A stretch of DNA of 33,102 bases from assembly GCA_020847515.1 (NCBI GenBank), contig JADLBW010000275.1, positions 1-33,102 of the forward strand. The letters are read 5' to 3'. The notes under the pieces were generated by a model. That model searched no databases and was not told the origin of the DNA. It was given only the letters and a program-made list of their open reading frames with translations. Both the position numbers and the translations under genes were made by a program. The DNA comes from Pirellulales bacterium. GTDB taxonomy: Bacteria > Planctomycetota > Planctomycetia > Pirellulales > Lacipirellulaceae. Within the stretch, counting starts at the first letter, position 1, and every line of letters starts with the position of its first letter. Of this stretch, positions 25,433 through 33,102 are shown piece after piece.

Positions 25433-26602
25433 ATGCCTCATCTTGAAGTCGTTCCCGTCCAGTCGCGTCGCCAGCGAAAGCAGTTCTTTAATTTGCCATG
25501 GCAGCTTTATCGCGGCGACCCCAATTGGGTGCCGCCGCTGCGGATCGTGCAGAAAGAGCTGCTCAATTTTCGCCATCATCCGTTCTACGATACGGCGGAT
25601 AACCGCAATTTTCTTGCGCTGCTGGACGGCCAGCCGGCAGGCCGGCTGAACGCGATCATCAACCACGCCCACAACGACTGGTACAAGGAGAAACGGGGCT
25701 TCTTCGGCTTCTTCGAATCGATCGACGATTCGGCCGTCGCCGGGGGCCTGTTCGACGCGGCGCTCGACTGGTTCGCCAGCCACGGCATCGACGCGGTCCG
25801 CGGCCCGGTGAATCCCTCGCTGAACTACGAGCTGGGCCTGCTGGTCGACGGCTTCAACGACCCGCCATGGTTCATGATGACCTACAACAAGCCCTACTAC
25901 GCCCGGCTGATCGAGGGGTACGGCTTTCGCAAGGCCCAGGACCTCTACGCCTTCTGGGGCCACGTGAACATGCTCGAGCAGGTCTCCGCGAAGCTTGGCA
26001 TGCTCAGCGAGACGGTCATCGACCGATTCAAGGTGAAGACCCGGCCGATGAACGTGAAGCGGTTCAACCAAGAGCTGGCGACGTTCCTGGAGATCTACAA
26101 CCGCTCGCTGGTGAACACGTGGGGTTTCGTGCCGATGTCGAGCGGCGAGGTCAAGAAGCTCGCCGCCGGGATGAAGCACATGATCGTGCCCGAACTGACC
26201 ACCGTCGGCGAGATCGACGGCAAGGCGGTCGGCACGATGTTCGGCCTCTTGGATTACAACCCGCGGATCAAGCAGATCGATGGCCGGCTGTTTCCCTTGG
26301 GCTTTCTGAAGCTGTTCAGCAACCGCAAGCAGCTCAAGCGGGTGCGGCTGATCAGCACCAACGTGCTGCCGGAGTTCCAGAGCTGGGGCATCGGCATCGC
26401 GCTGGTGGCCCGCCTGGTGCCCGACGTGCTCGCCTGGGGGATCCAGGAAGCGGAGTTTTCGTGGGTGCTGGAGAGCAACGATTTGTCGTTCAAGACGCTC
26501 AAGAAGGGGGGCGCGAAGATCACGAAGCAATACCGCATCTACGACCTGGGCCCGCCCGATACGACGGCCAACGCGCGGTTTATGCAGCAGGACGGTCTCT
26601 AG
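25433..26602 (+). CDS. GNAT-like acyltransferase of unknown substrate
   Basis: This is a 389-residue soluble protein from the ATG at 25433 (MPHLEVVPVQSRR). The upstream 19 residues from 25376 look untranslated. Sequence such as NLPWQLYRGDPNWVPPLR, FNDPPWFMMTYNKPYY and a late ELPEFQSWGIGIAL-like region suits the GNAT-related family often annotated only as N-acetyltransferase-like. The substrate is unknown. Downstream DNA is visibly AT-richer, marking the edge of an island. Confidence 0.65.
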   Translation: MPHLEVVPVQSRRQRKQFFNLPWQLYRGDPNWVPPLRIVQKELLNFRHHPFYDTADNRNFLALLDGQPAGRLNAIINHAHNDWYKEKRGFFGFFESIDDSAVAGGLFDAALDWFASHGIDAVRGPVNPSLNYELGLLVDGFNDPPWFMMTYNKPYYARLIEGYGFRKAQDLYAFWGHVNMLEQVSAKLGMLSETVIDRFKVKTRPMNVKRFNQELATFLEIYNRSLVNTWGFVPMSSGEVKKLAAGMKHMIVPELTTVGEIDGKAVGTMFGLLDYNPRIKQIDGRLFPLGFLKLFSNRKQLKRVRLISTNVLPEFQSWGIGIALVARLVPDVLAWGIQEAEFSWVLESNDLSFKTLKKGGAKITKQYRIYDLGPPDTTANARFMQQDGL

Positions 26603-26657
26603 CGATTGAGGAGCGATTGGTATACGGGCATCTTGAATCGTCGGTTACAGTCAGGTG

Positions 26658-26691
26658 TTGGATAGAGGATCACATTTGTGGTGCTATCCAA
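26658..26691. promoter_or_regulatory. Inverted repeat upstream of the small GTG-start gene
   Basis: The arms ttggatag (26658-26665) and ctatccaa (26684-26691) are exact, with 18 bases between. This could be an operator or a leader hairpin for the two-gene unit that follows. Confidence 0.35.
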
Positions 26692-26723
26692 ACCTTCCTC
26701 GTAATAACTGGGCTGGAACGTGT

Positions 26724-26728
26724 AGGAG
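26724..26728 (+). promoter_or_regulatory. Shine-Dalgarno AGGAG deciding a GTG start
   Basis: AGGAG lies six bases before the GTG at 26735. This strong site supports translation of the small gene that precedes the DpnI-like pseudogene. Confidence 0.6.
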
Positions 26729-26734
26729 CACAGC

Positions 26735-26971
26735 GTGGGCACATCTAACTCACCGCACATCGTAGTCCTGGTGTCAGGTGGCGTTGTAACTGGAGTCTAC
26801 AGCGACGACACATCCGCTCGGGTGACCGTCGTGGACTTCGACAACGGATCAAATGCCGGCAGCCGCTGTGCAGGGTTCATAGCCGTTGAGAATCTAGCAG
26901 ACATGCCCACGGATGCGTTTGAGCAGATAGACATGCTCCAAGGTACGCAGGTCATGCAATGGAAACGGTGA
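26735..26971 (+). CDS. Small protein coupled to the DpnI-like gene
   Basis: This is a 78-residue protein with a GTG start and a strong Shine-Dalgarno AGGAG six bases before it. It reads HIVVLVSGGVVTGVYSDD, then RVTVVDFDN. I recall a loosely similar small-protein pattern from other bacteria but cannot give it a function. Its stop overlaps the start of the DpnI-like gene (TGATG at 26969-26973), so the two were probably translated together. Composition is AT-richer than that of most genes in the window. Confidence 0.55.
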   Translation: MGTSNSPHIVVLVSGGVVTGVYSDDTSARVTVVDFDNGSNAGSRCAGFIAVENLADMPTDAFEQIDMLQGTQVMQWKR

Positions 26972-27727
26972 TGCCAAGTGCACTTGGCCTGCAATATCGT
27001 AGCCGGGCACAATAATCGCGAGTAGTTACAGAGGCATGGGCGGTTGACAACTTGTACTGTGCAGCATGTGCGTCACCATCGCTGGTTGCATTGCCTAGGA
27101 ATGAACCTGCAGCAGATTTTTCGTGCACGCACTGTAACTCTCGTTACCAGCTCAAGAGTTCACGACAACCCTTCGTTAGACGTGTGGTCGATTCCGCTTA
27201 TGACTCAATGATGAATGCGATCCAATCGGATCGAACACCGAATCTTCTTCTCCTCCATTACGATGCGTCCTGGTCAATATCGACGTTAACTCTCATTCCG
27301 AAGTTCTGCTTTTCTTCCGCCGCGAATCGAAAAGCGGAAGCCACTCGGGTCGAATGCACGGCGTGCTGGTTGGGTCGGCTGCAATATAATTCTCGACGCG
27401 ATAGCGCCAGATGCCCGCATTCCCGTCGTCCATGCGTATCAGGCATCATGCGAAGATTCGGTACGAGAAGCGTATAGTCGCCTTCGTCCCATCGGTAGAA
27501 TACCGGCGAATCCGCGCGGTTGGACGCTGGATGTCCTTCGTTTTGCACGCAGCCTCTCTCAGGCTGAATTCTACTTGCAAGAAATGTACGCATTTGAGCA
27601 CGCTCTCGGGCAACTTTACCCGGCCAATAGGCACGTGCGACCGAAAATTCGCCAGCAGCTTCAGGTTCTGCGAGATGCTGGAATCCTGACGTTTATCGGG
27701 CAAGGGCGATATCGATTCAACGACTAA
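26971..27727 (+). pseudogene. DpnI-family methyl-directed restriction endonuclease, inactivated
   Basis: Reading from the ATG at 26971 gives MPSALGLQYRSRAQ, then an in-frame TAA at 27013-27015. The same frame continues with TEAWAVDNLYCAAC, DFSCTHCNSRYQLKS and DSAYDSMMNAIQSDRTPN. After about 27313 the homology moves to the +1 frame (RKPLGSNARRAGWVGCN, RGWTLDVL, KIRQQLQVLRDAGIL) and ends at the TAA at 27725-27727. This order matches DpnI, which cuts G-methyl-A-TC, over its whole length: zinc-binding CxxC pairs, the D...xLK active site and the C-terminal winged helix. The span of 757 bases is 252 codons plus one base, so a single inserted base, probably in the T-run at 27310-27313, explains the shift. 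The usual catalytic Glu of ELK is Gln here. Confidence 0.85.
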
Positions 27728-27843
27728 GGCACACTCAATGTCTTCGCATCAGCGAAATGTTACGGACGCTCGATCCCAGGCGCACGCAAGTAAACATCAT
27801 CAAATTGCAGACGCGCGAGCATTCGCGGGCAACGGACAGGCGC

Positions 27844-28875
27844 TTACATTTCGCTTGACTCCGAGAAGCTTCGTTGGCGTTCGGTGAGGCGGCCGCCCCA
27901 GCCGTACTTCGCGATGCACCACAGTGCATTGGCCGCGTCGCCCAGGCCGATCTTCTTTCCCTCGTCGTAGCTGCGGCAGCGGTACTCGATCGGCATTTCC
28001 AGGATGCGATAGCCTAGACGCGAGACCTTGGCCGTGATCTCCGGCTCGAAGCCGAACCGGTTCTGTTCGATGTCGATGCGATCGAGCACCTCTCGGCGAA
28101 AGACCTTGTAGCAGGTCTCCATGTCGGTGAGCCGCTGGCCCGTCGTCGCGTTCGAAGCGGCCGTCAGCAGCCAGTTCCCCAGCCGGTGCAGCCGCGACGG
28201 GTCCTGCTTGGCGTTTTCCAAAAATCGCGAGCCGTAGACGACGTCGGCCAGGCCCCGCTCGATCGGCTCCAAGAGCCGCGGCAGGTCGTTGGGGTTGTAC
28301 TCCAAGTCGGCGTCCTGGATCAGCACCACGTCGCCGCCGGCGGCCTGGAAGCCGGTCCGCAGCGCCGCGCCCTTGCCGCGATTGTAGCCGTGCATCAGCA
28401 CCCGCACGTCGGCCTCGCGATCCAGCTCCAGCAGCAGTTGGCGGGTGCCGTCGATGCTGAAGTCGTCGACGAGGATGATCTCCTGATGAATGCCGACCGC
28501 CTGCACCCGGCGCACGATCTCGACGACCGTGTCGCGCTCGTTGTAGACCGGGATGACGACCGACACTGCCAGCCGCGTGCGCGTGCGCAGCTCGACGGCC
28601 GGCGCGCGATCCATCTCGCCGACGACCTTCGCCGTCTGCTCGGCGATGGCGAGATTAGCGCTGATGCGATCCAGGTAGCCGCGGTCGCGCGTCGGCACGG
28701 CGGGGGGCGGCTCGCAGGGCGTCACATCGTCTTCGGCTCGGTTCGCCGCGTCGATCTTATTCACAGCATTGGCCTTACTCACAGCAATGGCTCTCCGCGA
28801 AATATCGAAGTTAATCGCTTGGGGGCCCGCAGCCGCGGGTCCACGACCCGCCGAGGCGCCACTGGCATGCAACAC
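27844..28875 (-). CDS. Glycosyltransferase family 2 (dolichol-phosphate mannosyltransferase-like)
   Basis: This 343-residue protein has the GT2 signature VIPVYNE (107-113), the DAD metal-binding motif (188-190) and the nearby [10 protein letters not shown]. Enzymes of this type move a sugar from a nucleotide donor to a lipid carrier. About 100 N-terminal residues precede the domain. A later ATG at MDRAPAVEL gives the usual length of about 255, so the GTG start at 28875 is uncertain. The gene starts 11 bases after the membrane protein gene, implying one operon in which lipid-linked sugar could feed a GT-C enzyme. Confidence 0.85.
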   Translation of the reverse strand: MLHASGASAGRGPAAAGPQAINFDISRRAIAVSKANAVNKIDAANRAEDDVTPCEPPPAVPTRDRGYLDRISANLAIAEQTAKVVGEMDRAPAVELRTRTRLAVSVVIPVYNERDTVVEIVRRVQAVGIHQEIILVDDFSIDGTRQLLLELDREADVRVLMHGYNRGKGAALRTGFQAAGGDVVLIQDADLEYNPNDLPRLLEPIERGLADVVYGSRFLENAKQDPSRLHRLGNWLLTAASNATTGQRLTDMETCYKVFRREVLDRIDIEQNRFGFEPEITAKVSRLGYRILEMPIEYRCRSYDEGKKIGLGDAANALWCIAKYGWGGRLTERQRSFSESSEM

Positions 28876-28886
28876 CGCTTATTCGC

Positions 28887-30626
28887 TTACAGCTTCGACA
28901 ACCGTCCGCTTTCCGCCTCGCTCCGCCGCTCTTGGGCCAGGCTGCGATCGGGCAGCGCCGGCCATTGGAAGCTGGCCTCCAGCAGCCGCAGGTTCAGCAC
29001 CCGCTGGCTTTCGGGGAAATAGTCGGCGCTCGCCGGGTCGCCGTACTTCGATTGCCGGCCCCATAGCTCAGCGACCGAATCGCGGTAGAGCAGCGTCCAT
29101 TGCGGCCGCTCGCGAGCCGCTTCCTCCTGCAGAATCTTGACGGCGTCCTTGTAGGAGCGCTGCAGCAGCACCAGGTCGGGCTGCCCGTACTGCAGCACGC
29201 GGCGACCGTCGATGGGTCCGGCGTCGGGCCGGCGGTCGCGGGGCCAGGAATCCCCCAGCAGAAAGTCGAAGTGAACGTCGATCGCTTCCTGCGGATAGCA
29301 GGTATCGAAGCGGCCGTCGAATCCGACGGTCGCCTCGGGCGCCAGGGCCGCAATGGCGTACTGCGCCCAGTTGAACGCCACCGCAACCTTTCCTTCCAGG
29401 CCGTGGTCGACCATGAACTGCAAGGCATCGACCGGATACTGGCTGCGAAGCACCGGCAGGCTGCTCAGGCGGCGCGCCAATAGCTCGCTCTGGAGCACGA
29501 TGCCCCCGAGGATGGCGACGGCCATCGCCAGCCGCAGCCAACGGGCCGGCAGCATGATCGGCAGCGGCCGCTCCCGATCAGGCCGCAACCGTAGCAGCAT
29601 CGAACGCCAATGGACCGGCAGCCAGAATCCGCACAGCAGGGCGACGAAGGCGATATGCCGGAGGTGGAGCGAGGCTTGCCACGCTACCAGCGCCAGCACG
29701 ACGATCTGCGTCCAGTCGCGCTGGCGGCCCGTGGCGACCAGGCACGCGCCTGCCACGGTCAGCAGCGCCACGAACGGCCAGAAGACGGGCATCCCCGGCG
29801 ACGGCGCCGCCCATTCGGTGATCTCCGGCGGGGCCCCGCCCCACGAGTGCCACAGCCACCGGTGCATGCCCACGCCGTAGGGATTCACCAGCGTGGCGGC
29901 GAGGCACAAAAGCCCCACGACGGCCAGCCGAACGAGCACGGGCGTCGCCGCTCGCCCATCGCGAAGCGCCAGTTCAATCATCCGACCCAGCAGCACGGCC
30001 CCGAGGATGCAAAGGCCGGCCACGAACCCGCCGTGCGAGTTCACCCAAGCGACGAACACTAGCGGCAGCGGCCACAGCCATCGAAAGCGGACCGTGCGGC
30101 TTTCAGGCCACGCGGGGAACCCGCGATCCAGCGACGCCAGCAGCACGGTGCACAGGGCGAAGCTCAGCAGTTGCGGCCGTAGCGGGAAAAAGGCCTGCAG
30201 GTTGGTCGATATCAACAGCAGCAGCGCCCACATGGGGATGGCCGGCACGCCCTTCTTCCACGCCGCCAGCGCCATGGCCGCCATGATGCTCATGCCCAGC
30301 GCGCACTTGCACGCCAGCATGCCGTAGACGCCAATCTGCTCGTAGCCGGCGGCCATGAGCAGTTCAGCCGCGTTCTCGTGGTTCACCCACGGATAGCCGA
30401 CCGCGGTATAGGTGTGCGTGGCGGTGCGGGGCATCTGGCCGGCGGCGATCCAGTCCTGGCCGTAGCGAACGTGGCCCCACAGATCAGGATCGACCAGGTT
30501 GAGCGACAGCGGAATCGCGCAGGCCAGCGCCACCAGTGCCACCACGCCGATCTTGAGCAGCCGGTAGTGGTGGCGGGCCTGGTCGGCCAGCGACAGCAGC
30601 TCCTGTTGCGCAGCGATTGCAGTCAT
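28887..30626 (-). CDS. Multispanning GT-C-like membrane protein
   Basis: This is a 579-residue protein from the ATG at 30626, with at least ten hydrophobic segments. The N-terminal loop after the first helix reads LVDPDLWGHVRYGQDW, then YTYTAVGYPWVNHENAAELL. An acidic first loop is typical of GT-C lipid-sugar transferases and related planctomycete proteins. The C-terminal soluble part is periplasmic. Function is unproven; use of the lipid-linked sugar made by the downstream GT2 is an inference from adjacency. Earlier candidate starts (30716) run into a GC-rich repeat. Confidence 0.75.
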   Translation of the reverse strand: MTAIAAQQELLSLADQARHHYRLLKIGVVALVALACAIPLSLNLVDPDLWGHVRYGQDWIAAGQMPRTATHTYTAVGYPWVNHENAAELLMAAGYEQIGVYGMLACKCALGMSIMAAMALAAWKKGVPAIPMWALLLLISTNLQAFFPLRPQLLSFALCTVLLASLDRGFPAWPESRTVRFRWLWPLPLVFVAWVNSHGGFVAGLCILGAVLLGRMIELALRDGRAATPVLVRLAVVGLLCLAATLVNPYGVGMHRWLWHSWGGAPPEITEWAAPSPGMPVFWPFVALLTVAGACLVATGRQRDWTQIVVLALVAWQASLHLRHIAFVALLCGFWLPVHWRSMLLRLRPDRERPLPIMLPARWLRLAMAVAILGGIVLQSELLARRLSSLPVLRSQYPVDALQFMVDHGLEGKVAVAFNWAQYAIAALAPEATVGFDGRFDTCYPQEAIDVHFDFLLGDSWPRDRRPDAGPIDGRRVLQYGQPDLVLLQRSYKDAVKILQEEAARERPQWTLLYRDSVAELWGRQSKYGDPASADYFPESQRVLNLRLLEASFQWPALPDRSLAQERRSEAESGRLSKL

Positions 30627-31056
30627 AAGCAGCCGGGGTTGTGATTCCCAAATCGCCTGTTCACGAATTCCCCCGCCCCAGCGGGGAGGGGCCAGGGGAG
30701 GGATTGAGCCCGCCAACGACGCCCCTCACCGGCCGCCAGCCGCCAGCCGCCAGCCGCACAAGCGTAGCTCGCTGCTGGCCGCGGGCCGCCTCCACCGGCA
30801 CATTCGGCAGCCATTTCGCCGTCGCATTCCCTGCGGCATTCGGCGCCAGCGGAACAATCGCGCGGCGACGGGGGGATTGCCGCAACGCCGGCGGGTGCGG
30901 CGATTTAACATTGGCACGCGGCGCGCCTTCTGGTACTTTCTGCCCACGCTCACGACGAGCGACTCGGACTAATCCAACACGAACGAACTGGCGGTCGGCC
31001 TTCGGCTGCCGCCGGCCGAACGATTTATGTGGTCCTCAGGGAAGGAGGCCGCTGGC
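30627..31056. other. Divergent region between the GT-C-like gene and rimI, with repeats
   Basis: There is no supported gene. The region holds a GC-rich hairpin around 30664-30686 (cccccgccccagcggggagg) and three tandem copies of ccgccag at 30733-30753. Promoters for both genes should be here. Confidence 0.5.
31042..31048 (+). promoter_or_regulatory. Shine-Dalgarno AAGGAGG deciding the rimI start
   Basis: AAGGAGG lies eight bases before the ATG at 31057. It selects that ATG over the one at 31027. Confidence 0.8.
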
Positions 31057-31578
31057 ATGAACGCCCAGCCGCGACAGCAGGTGCGCGTCCACATCCGCTG
31101 GATGATTCGCCGGGACATGGCCGAGGTGCTCGACATCGAGCGGGCCAGTTTTGAGTTCCCCTGGTTCGAGGAGGACTTCATCCGCTGTCTGCGCCAGCGC
31201 AACTGCATCGGCATGGTGGCCGAGCACGGCGAGCGGGTCGTGGGGTTCATGATCTACGAGCTGCACAAGACGCGGCTGCACATCCTGAACTTCGCCGTCG
31301 CGCCCGAGTTCCGGCGCGCGGGCGTCGGGCGGCAGATGATCGAGAAGCTGGTGGGCAAGCTCTCCAGCCAGCGCCGCGTGCGGATCACCCTGGAGGTCCG
31401 CGAGACGAACCTGCCGGCGCAACTGTTCTTCAAGAGCGCGGGCTTCCGCGCCGTCACGGTGCTGCGGGCGTACTACGAGGACTCGCCCGAGGACGCCTAT
31501 CTGATGCAGTACCGCCACGCCGACGAAGAGCTGCCCGAAACGCTGCCCATCAACCGCATCGACCGCATGGCAGGTTGA
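31057..31578 (+). CDS. rimI: Ribosomal protein S18-alanine N-acetyltransferase
   Basis: RimI acetylates the N-terminal alanine of ribosomal protein S18 using acetyl-CoA. The start at 31057 has an excellent AAGGAGG eight bases upstream, so the ATG at 31027 is not used. The 173-residue protein carries the GNAT acetyl-CoA loop RRAGVGRQM (86-94), TLEVRETNLPAQLFFKSAGF (111-130) and the RimI-typical YYEDSPEDAYLM (139-150). The extra C-terminal tail is short. No tsaB or tsaD partner is seen. Confidence 0.9.
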   Translation: MNAQPRQQVRVHIRWMIRRDMAEVLDIERASFEFPWFEEDFIRCLRQRNCIGMVAEHGERVVGFMIYELHKTRLHILNFAVAPEFRRAGVGRQMIEKLVGKLSSQRRVRITLEVRETNLPAQLFFKSAGFRAVTVLRAYYEDSPEDAYLMQYRHADEELPETLPINRIDRMAG

Positions 31579-31972
31579 TGCGTCTGCCTGGCGCCGCCCC
31601 TTGCATGGCTATCCGGCGATGAATAGGACGTGGGTTTCCACGCACAATTCTGCTGGGCAAAACGTTGTGGCGGGCCTCTGCGCTGATTAAGATGCGCGCG
31701 AGCGCCGATTGCGCGGGGGAGTCGGCGCGGCAAGGAAATGCCATGGACCACGCGTACTCGGGTCGCTCGGCGCTAGTCAAATTCCGCCCATCTTCTCTGC
31801 CGGCGAGGCTGCTGGCCGGCCTACGGCGTGCGAATAGCTTTCGCCGGCGCCGCTGTCCGCCCCGCTGTCCAGCACCTCGGCGACGACCCGGCCCAAGTTC
31901 TCCCGCCGCGACTCGCTACTACTTGTCGGCCGTCGTGCGCTGCGGCGAATCTTCAACTCAACGAGGCGACTT
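31579..31972. other. Intergenic region after rimI
   Basis: No gene is supported in this 394-base stretch. Short frames here have no recognisable sequence. The region is rich in cgccggcg-type runs and could hold the promoter of the downstream PEP-CTERM gene. Confidence 0.4.
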
Positions 31973-32617
31973 ATGACCCTTTTTCGCTCGTGCTGCGTGC
32001 TGACGCTGCTCTTTGGCGTCTACCCGCCTCTCAAGGCCGCGGTCATCCAGCGCGATTGGAAAACCCCGGGCGACGGACTCTTGACCTACGACGACGTAAA
32101 CCAGCGCGAGTGGCTGGATTTGTCGCAGACTGTCTTATCCAGTCAGTTCCCGGGCGACGATCGAGAGGCGAAGTATCAATTTGTTCTTGAACAAACCAGC
32201 CCGAGTGGCGCGTTCGCAGGTTTCACAACCGCGAATGCAGCCGACGTGCTCGCGCTAGCCCGATCGGCCGGAATTGATACGTCGACTTTAGATTACGACA
32301 TAAATACATTGGCTACGCGAGCATTGTGCGAACTGGTTGCCACAACGGCAAAGTTTCCCGCTGGTTTGCAAGCCTCAGGACTATTAAACGAGGTGAATCA
32401 ATCGTTGACGCGAAGGAGAGCGGACTTCGGCGTCAATTCCGGATCACAGGCAGGTCTTAGCATCAGTTTAGAAGTTGACCGCCTGGGAACACCGCCGCCA
32501 GGGGTCTTCCTCTTCAGGAACATCGCTGAACCCACCGCATTTCTTCAGGCTATGGGAGCGGCGATACTAATCCACTTGTGGAGACGAAATCGGCATGATT
32601 CAGCTTCTACGGCTTGA
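31973..32617 (+). CDS. Secreted PEP-CTERM-like protein of unknown function
   Basis: This is a 214-residue protein with a signal peptide at about 1-22 (LTLLFGVYPPLKA). The C-terminus reads IAEPTAFLQAMGAAILIHLWRRNR, a PEP-CTERM-like tail with A-E-P in place of P-E-P. The 165 residues between are hydrophilic and unrecognised. An exosortase would process it if the variant motif is accepted. Base composition is AT-richer than the window average, which suggests a variable or acquired gene. Confidence 0.6.
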   Translation: MTLFRSCCVLTLLFGVYPPLKAAVIQRDWKTPGDGLLTYDDVNQREWLDLSQTVLSSQFPGDDREAKYQFVLEQTSPSGAFAGFTTANAADVLALARSAGIDTSTLDYDINTLATRALCELVATTAKFPAGLQASGLLNEVNQSLTRRRADFGVNSGSQAGLSISLEVDRLGTPPPGVFLFRNIAEPTAFLQAMGAAILIHLWRRNRHDSASTA

Positions 32618-32640
32618 CGCATGCCATTTTCTACTCACGC

Positions 32641-32647
32641 GAAGGAG
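32641..32647 (+). promoter_or_regulatory. Shine-Dalgarno GAAGGAG deciding a GTG start
   Basis: GAAGGAG lies seven bases before the GTG at 32655 and supports that start over the ATG at 32595. Confidence 0.7.
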
Positions 32648-32654
32648 AATCGCT

Positions 32655-33005
32655 GTGCTAAATCATAAAAAGGCTATACGTTGTCGCACGCTACGTTTTG
32701 AGCCACTTGAGGAGCGTACGGTTCTTAGCGGAATTGCTGACATCGTATTTCTTGTCGACGAATCAGGATCCGGAGGGGCAATCGGGAGCATCAACATGTA
32801 CGCTTGGCTGAAGGACCGAATCTTCGCTTCGTCAGCTGGCGGCGATAATCCTATTGCAGACGCGTTGGAGAACAATGGATTCACTGACGTAAGATATGGG
32901 CTGATTGGATTTGCTGGCGGGACGAGCGGGAGTTTTGCCCACTCATATGTAGTCGAGCAAGGCGGCAATGCAGGTGAAAAGGTGTCAGGAACGAATGGCA
33001 CTTGA
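32655..33005 (+). CDS. Truncated von Willebrand factor A protein
   Basis: The GTG at 32655 has a GAAGGAG seven bases upstream, so I chose it over the ATG at 32595. Residues 12-25 (TLRFEPLEERTVLS) are a planctomycete secreted-protein start signature. They are followed by a vWA domain beginning DIVFLVDESGSGG, with MIDAS residues Asp35, Ser37 and Ser39. The frame stops at residue 116, well short of a full vWA domain of about 180 residues and of the large proteins this signature usually heads. The gene is therefore likely broken. Any continuation lies past the window. Confidence 0.65.
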   Translation: MLNHKKAIRCRTLRFEPLEERTVLSGIADIVFLVDESGSGGAIGSINMYAWLKDRIFASSAGGDNPIADALENNGFTDVRYGLIGFAGGTSGSFAHSYVVEQGGNAGEKVSGTNGT

Positions 33006-33102
33006 ACTTTCGTAACTCTTACGCTGCGAGTCGTTTGTATTCACGACGTGGCATCTGAAGTAAGTCGTGTGATTTCGGTCGTCGTTTGATGCGCCGCGGT
33101 TC

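Noticed and set aside
27411-27689. 92-codon frame inside the DpnI-like pseudogene
   Set aside because: It is in the third frame, and only the 26971 and +1 frames show DpnI similarity.
31665-31976. Plus-strand 103-codon frame in the gap after rimI
   Set aside because: No family resemblance, arginine/proline-rich shadow-like composition, and it overlaps the better-supported PEP-CTERM start.

Overview
The window looks like chromosomal DNA of a planctomycete, most likely a Pirellulales-type organism. The pointers are a DUF1559 protein, two proteins with PEP-CTERM-like tails, a secreted protein opening with the planctomycete FEPLEERTVLS signature, an ECF sigma factor coupled to a membrane anti-sigma-like protein, a plant-type phosphofructokinase, and many short dispersed intergenic repeats. 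Most of it is GC-rich core genome. No rRNA, tRNA, CRISPR array, transposase or prophage was recognised.

Layout. 1-3430 (+): the end of gltB (glutamate synthase large subunit) and gltD (small subunit). They are separated by a decayed four-helix-bundle (S23-type) gene bounded by near-perfect inverted repeats. gltD itself carries an in-frame palindromic repeat. 3464-4107 (+): a ParE/RelE-type toxin-antitoxin pair. 4410-6500 (+): a DUF485 protein and an acetate-type sodium:solute symporter. 6476-10844 (-): a PEP-CTERM alpha/beta hydrolase, a DUF1559 protein and a large secreted protein. The last is translationally coupled to an anti-sigma-like protein and an ECF sigma factor (10841-11961). 12270-13010 (-): rsmE. 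13274-14074 (+): an ExeA-type ATPase whose end abuts a truncated toxin and its antitoxin (-). 14473-20496 (-): a repeat/coiled-coil protein with a probable PD-(D/E)xK nuclease domain, and a 1357-residue protein of unknown role. 20832-22328 (+): a secreted PQQ-type beta-propeller protein. 22463-25050 (-): phosphofructokinase and an NAD-dependent epimerase. 25433-26602 (+): a GNAT-like protein. 26735-27727 (+): an AT-richer island. 27844-30626 (-): a GT2 glycosyltransferase and a multispanning GT-C-like protein. 31057-31578 (+): rimI. 31973-33005 (+): a PEP-CTERM-like protein and a truncated vWA protein.

The most striking content is the island at about 26603-27843. A small GTG-initiated gene overlaps the start of a gene that, once reading frames are joined by hand, is a full-length DpnI-family methyl-directed restriction endonuclease. 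It is broken by one in-frame TAA and one extra base. With the interrupted S23-type gene, the antitoxin lacking an ATG, the truncated ParE-like toxin and the truncated vWA protein, this makes the window a graveyard of small accessory genes set into an otherwise stable planctomycete core. The most plausible undescribed functional system is the 531-residue protein with a repeated EFSLD-type segment joined to a nuclease-like domain (14473-16068).
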